Source of the DNA: Khoudiadiopia massiliensis
GTDB lineage: Bacteria > Bacillota > Clostridia > Tissierellales > Peptoniphilaceae
DNA length: 64,000 nucleotides
Reading direction: 5' to 3'
NCBI GenBank assembly: GCA_900290095.1
Contig: OKQS01000005.1
Coordinates: 1-64,000 of the forward strand
The notes under the pieces are model-generated. The model searched no databases. It saw only the letters and a program-made list of their open reading frames with translations, and was not told the origin of the DNA. Numbering within the stretch: position 1 is the stretch's first letter; each line of letters begins with the position of its first letter. Positions 1 through 8,819 of this stretch are shown here, piece after piece. Both the position numbers and the translations under genes were made by a program.

Positions 1-65
1 ATAGGATAAAAGAAAAATTAGGATATTTAAGTCCAATAGAATATAGAGAAAAGAATGCAGCATAA
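1..65 (+). CDS. IS3/IS150-family transposase, C-terminal end only (partial)
   Basis: The reading frame enters from the left edge and stops with TAA at 63-65, leaving about 20 residues that end in LSPIEYREKNAA. That ending is the usual C-terminus of IS3-family OrfB integrases (RIKEKLG..SP.EYR). The catalytic DDE core lies outside the window, so intactness cannot be judged. An IS150-like terminal repeat follows a short way downstream and supports the call. Confidence 0.75.
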   Translation, partial: RIKEKLGYLSPIEYREKNAA

Positions 66-68
66 AAA

Positions 69-126
69 ATACCAGAGAAAATATAAATTCTCTCTGGTAT
101 TTGGTCCAACTTTATGGGGTCACCAC
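69..126 (+). mobile_element. Right end of an IS150-like element: hairpin plus terminal inverted repeat
   Basis: Bases 69-100 form a hairpin with arms ATACCAGAGA and TCTCTGGTAT, which may act as the element's terminator. Bases 102-126 (core CCAACTTTATGGGGTCACC) resemble the TCCAACTTTTTGGGGTCA terminal repeat of IS150-type elements. The rest of the element is outside the window, so the partner repeat and any target duplication cannot be checked. Confidence 0.6.
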
Positions 127-302
127 AATTTGAACGGGCTGTTTTTTTGCTATTTTTCTATAATTCGTCGTAATTTTTTGATTTTTAATGGCCAAAAAAT
201 TAAGAAAACGATTGTTATAATTTAATTTTTTTTTAAATAACATATTGTATTGAGCTTCAACATATGTCATAATCTGTTCCATCATTCTTTAAGGAGGTAA
301 AG

Positions 303-1712
303 ATGAAAGACAAGTCAAATGCAAACGTTAGCATAGATAATATCTATAAGCTTGACGGGCGGGTCCCGGTTGCTAAGGCTATTCCTTTCGGTTTGCAGCA
401 CGTACTGGCCATGTTTGTATCAAACCTGGCCCCAATCATTATTGTAGTAGGGGCAGCCCAGGCTGCGCATCCCGAGTTTGAGATCGACCTTCCCATGTTG
501 ATCCAAAACGCCATGTTTGTAGCAGGCCTCGGAACCATGGTACAGCTCTATCCTATTTGGAAGATCGGTGCCAGATTACCTGTTGTTATGGGGGTAAGCT
601 TTACTTTCCTGGCTTCCCTTATCTATGTTGCCACCAACTTCGGCTACCCTACGATGATAGGTGCCATAATAGTGGGGGGCTGTATTGAAGGCTCTTTGGG
701 GCTCACTGCAAAGTTTTGGAGGAAATACATATCGCCGATTGTTTCAGCTTGCGTCGTCACATCCATAGGTTTTCCACTTTTGGTTGTAGGAGCTACTTCA
801 TTCGGTGGTGGTAACGGAGCAGCCGACTTCGGTTCAGCTCAAAACCTGATTGTAGGAACAGTAACACTTATTTCCTGTCTCCTGTTTAATATTATGGCCA
901 AAGGCTTCTGGAAACAGCTTTCAGTTTTATTCGGATTAATAGTGGGTTATATACTTGCCATAGCCATGAATATGGTTGATTTTACTCCCATCATGCAGAG
1001 CAAGCTAATAGCTATTCCAAAATTTATGCCATTCGTACCCGAGTTCAATATCAGTGCAATTATAGCCCTGGTGGTTGTCTTCCTGGTATCGGCAGCGGAA
1101 ACAATTGGTGATACCACAGCAGTTTGTGTTGGAGGATTGGGAAGGGATATTACGGAAAAAGAAATCCAGGGATCCCTGGCTTGCGACGGCTTCTTCAGTG
1201 CCGTTTCAGGCTGCTTCGGTTGTACCCCGATCACATCATTCAGCCAGAACGTCGGGCTGATCGCCATGACCAAGGTAGTTAACCGCTTCACCATCATGTT
1301 CGGTGCCCTGACCCTTATTTTGGCCGGACTCTTTCCGCCAATTGGCGCTTTCTTTTCAACCCTGCCACAGTCGGTTTTGGGCGGCTGTACAATCATGATG
1401 TTCGGATCCATCATAGTCAGCGGTATGGGGATGATTGCAAGGTGCGGTTTCAACCATAGAAACACAACTATTGCGGCCCTGTCACTGAGTGTCGGCATAG
1501 GCTTCACCCAGGTTCCGGAAATTTACAACATCTTCCCGGCCCTGGCAAGAGACGTTTTCTCAGGCAACCCTGTTGCCAACGTCTTCTTAATTTCTTTGAT
1601 CTTAAGCTTTGTTTTGCCCAAATCCGAAGAGGACAAGGCTATGGAAGCTGAGGAGGCACAGAAAAACATTGAGGCTTTGAAAGAGGGAGAAAAAATAAAA
1701 CTTTTAAAATAG
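303..1712 (+). CDS. NCS2-family purine (uracil/xanthine-type) permease
   Basis: This 469-residue polytopic membrane protein has the NCS2 (nucleobase:cation symporter-2) layout of about 12-14 hydrophobic segments. The opening IPFGLQHVLAMFVSNLAPI, a central SAAETIGDTTAVC segment and the later TSFSQNVGLIAMTKV segment are family hallmarks of substrate-binding helices. Its likely role is proton- or sodium-coupled uptake of xanthine, uric acid or a related purine. A strong AAGGAGG site sits 6 bases before the ATG. It converges on guanine deaminase across a shared terminator. A second NCS2 permease lies at 18.8 kb, so the two may divide substrates. The exact purine cannot be read from sequence. Confidence 0.9.
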   Translation: MKDKSNANVSIDNIYKLDGRVPVAKAIPFGLQHVLAMFVSNLAPIIIVVGAAQAAHPEFEIDLPMLIQNAMFVAGLGTMVQLYPIWKIGARLPVVMGVSFTFLASLIYVATNFGYPTMIGAIIVGGCIEGSLGLTAKFWRKYISPIVSACVVTSIGFPLLVVGATSFGGGNGAADFGSAQNLIVGTVTLISCLLFNIMAKGFWKQLSVLFGLIVGYILAIAMNMVDFTPIMQSKLIAIPKFMPFVPEFNISAIIALVVVFLVSAAETIGDTTAVCVGGLGRDITEKEIQGSLACDGFFSAVSGCFGCTPITSFSQNVGLIAMTKVVNRFTIMFGALTLILAGLFPPIGAFFSTLPQSVLGGCTIMMFGSIIVSGMGMIARCGFNHRNTTIAALSLSVGIGFTQVPEIYNIFPALARDVFSGNPVANVFLISLILSFVLPKSEEDKAMEAEEAQKNIEALKEGEKIKLLK

Positions 1713-1745
1713 TTTTATGAGATCTAAAATTTTTTCAAAGAAAAA

Positions 1746-1780
1746 AGTGCCGGAGCTAAAAACTCCGGCACTGCTTTTTT
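1746..1780. terminator. Bidirectional terminator between purine permease and guanine deaminase
   Basis: Arms AGTGCCGGAG (1746-1755) and CTCCGGCACT (1763-1772) are perfectly complementary around a 7-base loop. An A-run lies to the left and a T-run to the right, so it can stop both converging transcripts. Confidence 0.85.
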
Positions 1781-1790
1781 GCCTTAAAAA

Positions 1791-3038
1791 TCAGAAGGAT
1801 TCTTTGGGATTGGCCAGTTTACGACCGGCAGCGAAGCGCTCGATGATATTCCTGTCGTCCCCCAGGTAGATCAGCCTTTCCATCCTTGATTCGGTATCAA
1901 GATTAGGATCAATGTCCACTACCAGGGCATCGAACTCATAGCCTTCCTCAAAGCTTCCGACCTTGCCGAAGAAGGACCCGCCGCCCTTAGTCGCCAGATA
2001 AAAGACCTCCTGGCTCTTCAATGGGGACTTATCGGAATCAACATATATCCCGTACATTTTTGAAACTTGGATTGCACTCACCATTATCTCAAACATATTG
2101 AGAGTGTGGCCGCCGGAAACGTCGGAAGCCAGGCCGACCCTTATATTTCTTTCCAGATATTCCCTGATCGGGGCCAGGCCGCTCATCAAGTTCAGGTTTG
2201 AGGTTGGGCAATGGGCCACCATAACATTTTTATTTTCTAAAAGCTTTTTCTCATCTTCATCACAGTGGATACAATGGGCCATAATAGTGGGATTTGTCCC
2301 CATCATGTCATATTTGGCGTAGACGGAGGCATAGTTGGGACACTCGGGATGGAGCTCCTTAACCCAGGCAATCTCACCTGGATTCTCCGAGAGGTGGGAC
2401 TGGACCGGGAGACCTGTTTCCTTTATAAGAGCTTGCAGGTCTTCCATAAGCTTGTCGGTGCAGCTGGGCACAAAGCGTGGCGTTATTATCGGCCTTACCC
2501 TGTCTTCGTCAATGTGCCTTTCTATTATGCGACGGGTTATCGCCATTGAGTCCTCTTCAGTCTCATTCAGGGCATCAATTGAATTCCTGTCCATATTGAC
2601 CTTGCCAATGTAGGCGTAAAGCCCGGATTTTTTGAATAGGTCAAAGAGGAGTTCGGTGGAATCCTCATGGAGGCTTGAAAAGACAACACTTCTTGTAATT
2701 CCGTTAAGCCATAATTTTTCAATAAAATCGCGGTAAATCGATTCCGAGAATGCAGGATCCTTGTATTTGGCTTCAGTCGGAAAAGTATACTTATTTAACC
2801 AGGGCAGGAGCGGAAAATCGTAGCCCAGACCTTCATTTGGATGCTGAGGAGCATGCAGGTGAATATCCGAAAAGGCCGGGATAATCAGCTTACCCGAATA
2901 ATCCTCAACGGGGCAGGAGGGCCTATACTTGACAATTCCCTTCACTTTCCCATCTTCAACAAGAATATAGCTCTCATCATGTATTGAGAACTCATCTTTT
3001 TCTTTAGTAAATACTATGTCACCGAAATAGGCTTTCAT
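1791..3038 (-). CDS. guaD: Guanine deaminase
   Basis: This 415-residue amidohydrolase-superfamily enzyme should convert guanine to xanthine plus ammonia in the cytoplasm and so feed the xanthine-processing enzymes downstream. The N-terminal metal motif appears as FSDIHLHAPQHPNEGLG, followed by the guanine-deaminase LPWLNKYTFPTEAKY segment. Further ligands appear in PVQSHLSE, MAHCIH and GLASDVSGGH. The length is a little under the usual 420-450. AAAGGGGG lies just upstream of the ATG on the minus strand. It is transcribed away from modA, from the same intergenic gap. The call is firm because several guanine-deaminase-specific motifs are present. Confidence 0.92.
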   Translation of the reverse strand: MKAYFGDIVFTKEKDEFSIHDESYILVEDGKVKGIVKYRPSCPVEDYSGKLIIPAFSDIHLHAPQHPNEGLGYDFPLLPWLNKYTFPTEAKYKDPAFSESIYRDFIEKLWLNGITRSVVFSSLHEDSTELLFDLFKKSGLYAYIGKVNMDRNSIDALNETEEDSMAITRRIIERHIDEDRVRPIITPRFVPSCTDKLMEDLQALIKETGLPVQSHLSENPGEIAWVKELHPECPNYASVYAKYDMMGTNPTIMAHCIHCDEDEKKLLENKNVMVAHCPTSNLNLMSGLAPIREYLERNIRVGLASDVSGGHTLNMFEIMVSAIQVSKMYGIYVDSDKSPLKSQEVFYLATKGGGSFFGKVGSFEEGYEFDALVVDIDPNLDTESRMERLIYLGDDRNIIERFAAGRKLANPKESF

Positions 3039-3173
3039 TTTTCCCCCTTTCTTAGAGTCGGACGCAAACAGGCAACAAACCGGTTTTATGGCCCGATCCG
3101 AAAAATCTTTAATATGCTTTTCTGTCTAAAGCATGACAGATGCTCGGCCCAAATTCAATGGTAATTATTTATT

Positions 3174-3214
3174 TTGTTTTTTTTCTTTTCCGATGGTAAA
3201 ATCTGATATATCAG
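3174..3214 (+). promoter_or_regulatory. Candidate modA promoter with overlapping palindromic operator
   Basis: TTGTTT (3174-3179), a 17-base spacer and TAAAAT (3197-3202) fit a sigma-A promoter reading into modA. A perfect 12-base palindrome, CTGATATATCAG (3203-3214), abuts the -10 element, where a repressor would block initiation. A molybdate- or tungstate-responsive regulator is the obvious guess, but none is encoded nearby. Confidence 0.5.
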
Positions 3215-3217
3215 TTA

Positions 3218-3268
3218 ATCGGAGTTAATTCCGATGCTAAGGGAAGCGGGTAATTTCTTACTATTCCC
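3218..3268 (+). promoter_or_regulatory. Two adjacent hairpins in the modA 5' leader
   Basis: ATCGGA/TCCGAT pair at 3218-3235 with a 6-base loop. GGGAA (3241-3245) and TTCCC (3264-3268) pair around an inner GTAA/TTAC helix. Together they fill most of the short leader between the promoter and the modA ribosome binding site. I could not match them to a named riboswitch, including the Moco motif. Confidence 0.35.
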
Positions 3269-3292
3269 CAAAATTTAATCAAAGGAGGCAGA

Positions 3293-4102
3293 ATGAAGAA
3301 GCTACTTTCAATTCTGTGCGCAGGTTTGTGTGTTTTGACACTCACATCATGCGGCGGAAAAAAACCGGGAGGAGAGAGCATGGAAGCTAAGAAGAAAGAC
3401 CTGATCGTCTTTGCGGCAGCATCGATGACGGAGTCCTTGAACCAAGTAAAGAAAATGTATGAGAAGGAAAATCCCGACGTCAACGTCGTATTAAACCTTG
3501 ACTCATCAGGAACCCTTAAAACACAGATCTCTGAAGGAGCCGATTGTGACGTTTTCATTTCAGCTTCAAGCAAGCAGATGAATGAGCTTGACAAGGAGAA
3601 CGAGAAATTCAAGAGCAATGTCGCCATTGATTCAAGCACCAGGTTCAACCTTTTGGAAAATAAGGTAACATTGGCAGTAAAAGAAGACAGCGACAAGGGA
3701 ATTGCAAGCTTTGAAGACATCAACACGGACAAGGTAAAGACAATAGCTCTTGGTAATGCTGACGTTCCTGTAGGCCAGTACTCCGAGGAGCTTTTGAAGA
3801 AGATGGGCATTTGGGATGCAATCCAAGGCAAGATCAGCTTCGCATCCAACGTCAAAGAAGTGACCGGTTGGGTAAGCGAGGGAGCCGTTGATTGCGGCAT
3901 CATCTACTCAACAGACGCCAAGGCGGCAGGCCTCAAGATCGTCGATACGGCAGACTCATCAATGTTCAAGAAAAAGGTCATATATCCTGCGGCTGTGGTT
4001 GAAACAGCTAAGAATAAAGACCAAGCAAAGAAGTTTTTGGACTTCCTGAAATCAGATCCGGCCAAGAAAGTCTTTGATTCATTTGGCTTTAAAACCCTTT
4101 AA
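3293..4102 (+). CDS. modA: Molybdate ABC transporter, substrate-binding lipoprotein
   Basis: This 269-residue protein binds molybdate (or tungstate) outside the membrane and delivers it to ModB. The first 21 residues are a lipoprotein signal with lipobox LTSC, so the mature protein would be lipid-anchored at Cys20. The mature start LIVFAAASMTESLNQVKKMYE is the ModA family opening with the oxyanion-binding serine. DVFISASSKQMNEL and VPVGQYSEELLKKMGIW match later conserved blocks. It heads modABC, and an AAAGGAGG site precedes the ATG. A terminator-like hairpin separates it from modB, which should give more binding protein than permease. Molybdate supply fits the two molybdenum hydroxylases downstream. 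Confidence 0.93.
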   Translation: MKKLLSILCAGLCVLTLTSCGGKKPGGESMEAKKKDLIVFAAASMTESLNQVKKMYEKENPDVNVVLNLDSSGTLKTQISEGADCDVFISASSKQMNELDKENEKFKSNVAIDSSTRFNLLENKVTLAVKEDSDKGIASFEDINTDKVKTIALGNADVPVGQYSEELLKKMGIWDAIQGKISFASNVKEVTGWVSEGAVDCGIIYSTDAKAAGLKIVDTADSSMFKKKVIYPAAVVETAKNKDQAKKFLDFLKSDPAKKVFDSFGFKTL

Positions 4103-4119
4103 TATCAGGGTTAAATATG

Positions 4120-4156
4120 CCCCCGGCTGATGATTAAATCCGGCCGGGGGTATTTT
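4120..4156 (+). terminator. Attenuator hairpin between modA and modB
   Basis: CCCCCGGC (4120-4127) pairs perfectly with GCCGGGGG (4143-4150) and is followed by TATTTTAT. It lies in the 96-base modA-modB gap, so it probably stops only part of the transcription. Confidence 0.7.
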
Positions 4157-4198
4157 ATAACTATCAAACCTTAATATTCGGAAAAGTGAAGGACTAAA

Positions 4199-4858
4199 AT
4201 GAATATATTTCCTTTATACAATTCAATAAGGATTGCCCTGATTTCAAGCTTTTTCACATTTTTTCTGGGCATATTCTTTGCCTATCAGATCAGGAAGCTA
4301 CATCCGACTGTAAAGGGAATACTGGATGTTATCCTGACCCTGCCCCTGGTCTTGCCGCCTACGGTTGTGGGTTTTTTCCTGCTTAAGGGGCTGGGCCCCA
4401 ACAGCTCCGTGGGCCAATTTTTTGAGAAGATGAATATAAGCCTGATCATGAGATGGTATTCGGCCGTTTTCGCCACCATTGTTGTGACCTTCCCCCTTAT
4501 GTACAGAACGGCCAGGGGGGCCTTCGAATCCTTTGATATGAACCTGAAATATGCCGGCCAAACCCTGGGAAGGTCCAACACCTGGATATTTTGGAAGATC
4601 GTCCTGCCCAATTGTAAAAAAGAGATTCTTGCAGGACTTATCCTGTCCTTTGCCAGGGCCTTGGGGGAATATGGGGCCACCAGCATGGTTTCCGGCTATA
4701 TTCCCAACAGAACGGCTACAATTTCAACAACGGTCTACCAGCTTTGGAGGATAGGTCAGGACGACCTGGCCTACAAGTGGGTTGGGGTAAATATGCTGAT
4801 CTCTTTTATAGTCCTCTTGGCCATCAACCTCTTGGAAAACAAGGATAAGAAGGAATAG
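4199..4858 (+). CDS. modB: Molybdate ABC transporter permease
   Basis: This 219-residue inner-membrane protein has about five transmembrane segments and forms the molybdate channel with ModC. It carries the ModB/CysTW block LTLPLVLPPTVVGFFLL and the EAA loop ending in ARALGEYGATSMVSG, which docks onto the ATPase. The length matches ModB. A GTGAAGGA site lies 5-6 bases before the ATG, and modC follows after a 13-base gap. Confidence 0.93.
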   Translation: MNIFPLYNSIRIALISSFFTFFLGIFFAYQIRKLHPTVKGILDVILTLPLVLPPTVVGFFLLKGLGPNSSVGQFFEKMNISLIMRWYSAVFATIVVTFPLMYRTARGAFESFDMNLKYAGQTLGRSNTWIFWKIVLPNCKKEILAGLILSFARALGEYGATSMVSGYIPNRTATISTTVYQLWRIGQDDLAYKWVGVNMLISFIVLLAINLLENKDKKE

Positions 4859-4871
4859 AAGGGGGTTGGAT

Positions 4872-5900
4872 ATGCTTGAATGCAGGATAAAAAAAGACTT
4901 TAAAAATTTCACGCTTGACGTAGATTTTTCGATGGGCGATGAGAGCCTGGCCCTCCTGGGTGCCTCGGGAGCAGGCAAGTCCCTAACCCTCAAGTCAATA
5001 GCGGGCCTGGTAAAACCGGATTCCGGGAGGATTGTTTTGAACAATAGGGTGCTTTTCGATTCAGAAAAGAAGATAAATTTAAAGCCCCAGGACAGGAAGG
5101 TCGGCTACCTCTTTCAGGACTATGCCCTTTTCCCTAACTTCACGGTTAAAGAGAACATTGAAAGCGGGCTTAGGGACGGGGATTCATCACAGGTTGAGAG
5201 GGTCATAAAAGACCTCCATATCGAACATATTAAAGACAAATATCCCCACATGATTTCCGGAGGGGAGAAGCAGAGGACGGCCCTGGCCAGGATCCTGGTC
5301 AACAAGGCCCAGATCCTGCTTTTGGACGAGCCCTTTTCGGCAATAGACTCCTTTTTGAGGGACAAGGTCGAGAACGAGGTTGTCAATATAATTAAGAAAT
5401 ACAAGATAAAGACAATTCTCGTAAGCCACAACAAGGAAGAGTCCTACAGACTATGTGACAATATAGTAACCCTGAATAAGGGGAGGAGTGAGGGCAAGCT
5501 TGAGACCGATGAGCTTTTCAATAGGCCTCCGACAATTACGGCTGCCAAGCTTGTGGGCGTCAAGAATTTTTCAAGGCTGGAGCCGGTTGAGCCCGGGAAG
5601 ATCCGGGCCTTGGATTGGGGGCTGGACTTGAAAGTGGACTCAAAGCCAATTAAAAAGTATGTTGGGGTTTTTTCCAATAAGATAAATATTTCAGGTGAAA
5701 GAGGGCAGGAGAATTCCTTCCCCTTGGGGAGCTTTTCCATTATAGAAAATATTGATAACTATTCAATATGCCGGGAAGGGGACGGAAAGGACCTTGATAA
5801 TCTGATTTTCACAGTCGGCAAGGAAAATTGGAAAAGTTTAGAAAATCGGGAGAAATATATTATCATTGATCCTGAAGACCTTATATTTTTTGATGATTAA
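4872..5900 (+). CDS. modC: Molybdate ABC transporter ATPase
   Basis: This protein of about 342 residues powers molybdate import. It shows Walker A GASGAGKS, a Q-loop LFQDYALFPNFTV, signature ISGGEKQR, Walker B ILLLDEPFSAID and the switch His in LVSHNKEE. The C-terminal stretch of about 110 residues is divergent, where a MOP-type regulatory domain would sit. The ATG at 4872 is placed well behind GAAGGGGG. An in-frame TTG at 4866 abuts that site and is a poorer start. It follows modB by 13 bases and precedes moaA. Confidence 0.92.
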   Translation: MLECRIKKDFKNFTLDVDFSMGDESLALLGASGAGKSLTLKSIAGLVKPDSGRIVLNNRVLFDSEKKINLKPQDRKVGYLFQDYALFPNFTVKENIESGLRDGDSSQVERVIKDLHIEHIKDKYPHMISGGEKQRTALARILVNKAQILLLDEPFSAIDSFLRDKVENEVVNIIKKYKIKTILVSHNKEESYRLCDNIVTLNKGRSEGKLETDELFNRPPTITAAKLVGVKNFSRLEPVEPGKIRALDWGLDLKVDSKPIKKYVGVFSNKINISGERGQENSFPLGSFSIIENIDNYSICREGDGKDLDNLIFTVGKENWKSLENREKYIIIDPEDLIFFDD

Positions 5901-5931
5901 GCCTTGGTGAACGGAAGGAGGGGATTCACAA

Positions 5932-6906
5932 ATGATAGATCAATTTAACAGGAAAATTACATATTTGCGGATTTCCCTTACCGACCGCTGCAATTTCAGG
6001 TGCCGCTACTGCATGCCTGAAGAGGGAATAGACAAGCTGGACTGCAAGGACATAATGTCTTATGAGGAAATTCTTAGGATTGTCAGGGTCTGTGCAGGAC
6101 TTGGCATAGAAAAAGTCAGGATAAGCGGGGGAGAGCCCTTTGTAAGGAAGAATCCCATGGACTTCCTCGAAAAACTGGCTAAAATCCAAGGCATCAAGGA
6201 CATCGGCATAACCACTAACGGCTCACTTGTTCTTCCATATCTTGACCGCCTGGAGAAAGCGGGCATTAAAAGGCTCAATTTCAGCCTTGACACACTGAAA
6301 AAAGACAAATTCGCCTACATAACAAGGCGCGGAAATTTCGAGACCACAATGCAAGCTATTGAAAGGGCTATTGACAGAGGTTTTAAGGTAAAAATAAATT
6401 GCGTACTGATGGGGTCTTTCAACACTGACGAAATCGATGATTTTGTCTACCTTACCAAGGATAATGACATAGATGTCCGCTTTATAGAGCTCATGCCCAT
6501 AGGGCCGGCCGGTGCTTTCAAAAAAGAGATCTTCTTCAAGAACTCGGACCTGCTTGACCGGCTTTTCAAGGAGTACGGAAGGCCCGGTAAGGAGCCGGGA
6601 GGCCTTGAGGAGGTTGAGACTGACGGGGTTGCCAAAATGTTTAAAATATGCGGATACAAGGGGAGGATAGGCCTAATATCTCCCATTTCTCACAGCTTCT
6701 GCGCCTCATGCAACAGGATCCGCCTGACCGCTGACGGGAAAATAAAGCCCTGTCTGCACTCGGCAAAAGAATATGACCTCAAGGGGCTTGAAGGGGAAGA
6801 GCTGACAAGGGCTCTTGAAGAAGCCATACTTGCCAAACCCCAAAGCCACCATTTACAGGAAGCGGCCTCTTTGAGCAAAAGAGGGATGAACATGATAGGG
6901 GGTTAA
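5932..6906 (+). CDS. moaA: GTP 3',8-cyclase MoaA (radical SAM)
   Basis: MoaA catalyses the first step of molybdenum cofactor synthesis, rearranging GTP to 3',8-cyclo-GTP. In 324 residues it has the radical-SAM motif CNFRCRYC at residues 20-27, the SGGEP SAM-binding motif, and a C-terminal second cluster site in [10 protein letters not shown] and CLHS. It ends in the Gly-Gly dipeptide typical of active MoaA. GGAAGGAGGGG precedes the ATG. The gene lies between modC and moaC, so molybdate import and cofactor synthesis probably share a transcript. Confidence 0.96.
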   Translation: MIDQFNRKITYLRISLTDRCNFRCRYCMPEEGIDKLDCKDIMSYEEILRIVRVCAGLGIEKVRISGGEPFVRKNPMDFLEKLAKIQGIKDIGITTNGSLVLPYLDRLEKAGIKRLNFSLDTLKKDKFAYITRRGNFETTMQAIERAIDRGFKVKINCVLMGSFNTDEIDDFVYLTKDNDIDVRFIELMPIGPAGAFKKEIFFKNSDLLDRLFKEYGRPGKEPGGLEEVETDGVAKMFKICGYKGRIGLISPISHSFCASCNRIRLTADGKIKPCLHSAKEYDLKGLEGEELTRALEEAILAKPQSHHLQEAASLSKRGMNMIGG

Positions 6907-6910
6907 TGTT

Positions 6911-7387
6911 TTGAAAGAATTCAGCCACATTGACAGTGAGGGCAGGGCAAAGATGGTCGATGTCTCGGATAAGAAAGAGAGCGACAGGCTGGCAATAGCA
7001 AGGGCCCGGGTAAAACTGAACAGAGAAACTTATACCATGGTCAAGAATCAGGAGATCAAGAAGGGTGATGTTCTCACGGTTGCAAAGGTTGCCGGCATAA
7101 TGGCCGCAAAAAACACTTCCAATCTTATCCCCATGTGCCACCCCATAAACATAACATCCATTGACCTGGACTTCAACCTGGACGATGAAAATTGCCTGAT
7201 TGAGATAAGAGGATCGGCTAAGATTAATGCTAAAACGGGGGTGGAGATGGAAGCCCTGACCGGGGTTTCTGTTGCCGCCCTGACCATATATGATATGTGC
7301 AAGGCCGTTCAGAGAGATATTGAAATAACCGATATTAAGCTGGTCAAAAAATCCGGGGGCAAGAGCGGAACTTTTGTAAATGAATGA
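6911..7387 (+). CDS. moaC: Cyclic pyranopterin monophosphate synthase MoaC
   Basis: MoaC converts 3',8-cyclo-GTP to cyclic pyranopterin monophosphate, directly after MoaA. The 158-residue length is typical. Active-site blocks [24 protein letters not shown] and IYDMCKA (catalytic Asp and Lys) are intact, and the C-terminus KSGGKSGTF is standard. The start is TTG at 6911, four bases after the moaA stop, with AGGGGG inside the moaA 3' end as binding site. It overlaps the next gene by 8 bases. Confidence 0.95.
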   Translation: MKEFSHIDSEGRAKMVDVSDKKESDRLAIARARVKLNRETYTMVKNQEIKKGDVLTVAKVAGIMAAKNTSNLIPMCHPINITSIDLDFNLDDENCLIEIRGSAKINAKTGVEMEALTGVSVAALTIYDMCKAVQRDIEITDIKLVKKSGGKSGTFVNE

Positions 7388-7832
7388 AACGGGAAAAGTC
7401 ATGAGAGTTATTTCTGTAAACATAAGTGAAAAAAAGGGAACGGTTAAGAAACCGGTTGAAAAAATAGAATTAAAAAAGGACTACGGGATCATCGGGGATG
7501 CCCATGCGGGGAATTGGCATAGGCAGGTCAGCCTTTTGGCAGTTGAGTCTTTGGACAAGATGAAAAAGATCCTGCCCGACCTGAAGGCCGGGGATTTTGC
7601 TGAGAATATTTTAACGGAGGGTTTGGTCCTACACACGCTGCCAATAGGCACGGATCTGAGGATCGGCTCCTGTCTGCTCAGGGTCAGCCAAATAGGCAAG
7701 GAGTGCCATCAGGGTTGTCAGATAAGACAGAAAACCGGGAAATGCATAATGCCCACTGAGGGGATTTTTGCAACAGTAGAGGAAGAGGGGACCATTTACC
7801 CTGGGGACCTAATAAGCATAATAGAAAAATAG
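7380..7832 (+). CDS. MOSC-domain protein
   Basis: This 150-residue protein is a stand-alone MOSC domain (molybdenum cofactor sulfurase C-terminal type). Such domains bind molybdenum cofactor and may carry a sulfur or selenium atom on cysteine. The conserved block [10 protein letters not shown] followed by [10 protein letters not shown] supplies the candidate cysteines. Its place between moaC and a molybdopterin-binding gene supports a role in cofactor maturation or sulfuration. The ATG at 7380 overlaps the moaC end. An internal ATG at 7401 is also possible. The specific reaction is unknown. Confidence 0.88.
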   Translation: MNETGKVMRVISVNISEKKGTVKKPVEKIELKKDYGIIGDAHAGNWHRQVSLLAVESLDKMKKILPDLKAGDFAENILTEGLVLHTLPIGTDLRIGSCLLRVSQIGKECHQGCQIRQKTGKCIMPTEGIFATVEEEGTIYPGDLISIIEK

Positions 7833-7841
7833 GAGCTTAAA

Positions 7842-8819
7842 ATGATAAAGAAAATTAGGGTTGAAGATGCGGTTGGCTATCCGCTGCTCCACGACATAAC
7901 AGCAATCATGCCTGACGGCTTTAAAGGGGTTAAGTACAAGAGGGGCCATGTTGTAAGCCGGGAAGATATTAACGGCTTGAAAGACATCGGCAAGGACCAC
8001 ATATATATCGGAGAATTGGAAGCCGACCAGGTCCATGAAGAGGATGCCATATCTGCTTTGGCTCCATATTTGGCCGGGCCCAACACGGAAGCAAGTCCTG
8101 TCAGCGAAGGCAAGATCACCCTTAAATCGAAGGTCAGGGGACTCTTCGTAATTAACAGGGAGGCACTGAGGGCAATCAATGCTTCCGGCGACTATACTGT
8201 AACCTGCATCAGGTCCTACACCAAAGTTGAATCGGGAGCCAAGCTTTGTGGAGCCAGGATCGTCCCGCTTTGGACGAGCAGGGATAAGGTGGACAGAGCC
8301 CTGGAAATAGGCAAGAATGCCGGATGCGTTTTTGAAGTCAGGCCTTACAGGGAGCTCAAAGTGGCCTGCATAATTACAGGAGATGAAGTCTATTACGGCC
8401 GCATAAAGGACGCTTTTAAGCCGGTGCTGGAAGCCAAGCTTAAAGAATTCCCCGCCAATGTTCTGGGCTACAGTTTCTGTCCTGACGATATAGGAAAGAT
8501 AGTTGAGGAGTTTCAAAAATACAAAGACCTGGGAGCGGACCTGGTCTTATTTACAGGCGGCATGAGTGTTGATCCGGACGACACCACTCCAAGTGCCATA
8601 AGAGAAACGGGCAGCCGAGTCATTGTTCAGGGGATTACCATGCAGCCCGGCAACATGCTCATGATTGCCAAGCTGGACGGGACATATCTCATGGGAGTGC
8701 CCGGGGCCAGCATCCACAGCAAGGTAACAAGCTTTGACTACTTTTTGCCCAGGATTTTTGCCGGCCTTGACCTCAAGAAAGACGACTTCCTTGAGATGGC
8801 TGAAGGTGGCCTATTATGA
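7842..8819 (+). CDS. Molybdopterin-binding (MoeA/MogA-like) protein
   Basis: In this 325-residue protein the C-terminal half (about residues 170-315) is a MoCF-biosynthesis fold: IITGDEVYYGRIKD, LVLFTGGMSVDPDDTTPSA and a VPGAS phosphate-binding segment. The N-terminal half lacks the full MoeA domain set and resembles proteins found with selenium-dependent molybdenum hydroxylase clusters. It probably acts at the metal-insertion or adenylyl-molybdopterin step. No ordinary full-length moeA is in the window, so this may be the substitute or an extra handling factor. It starts with ATG behind AGGAG and overlaps mogA by 4 bases. Confidence 0.82.
   Translation: MIKKIRVEDAVGYPLLHDITAIMPDGFKGVKYKRGHVVSREDINGLKDIGKDHIYIGELEADQVHEEDAISALAPYLAGPNTEASPVSEGKITLKSKVRGLFVINREALRAINASGDYTVTCIRSYTKVESGAKLCGARIVPLWTSRDKVDRALEIGKNAGCVFEVRPYRELKVACIITGDEVYYGRIKDAFKPVLEAKLKEFPANVLGYSFCPDDIGKIVEEFQKYKDLGADLVLFTGGMSVDPDDTTPSAIRETGSRVIVQGITMQPGNMLMIAKLDGTYLMGVPGASIHSKVTSFDYFLPRIFAGLDLKKDDFLEMAEGGLL

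Noticed and set aside
127-302. Purine riboswitch upstream of the first permease
   Set aside because: The stretch is AT-rich and has a TATAAT at 216-221, but I saw neither the conserved purine-riboswitch loops nor the three-helix layout.
947-1507. Long minus-strand frame opposite the purine permease
   Set aside because: It is a shadow of the NCS2 gene with no family resemblance or binding site. The same applies to the other antisense frames opposite real genes.
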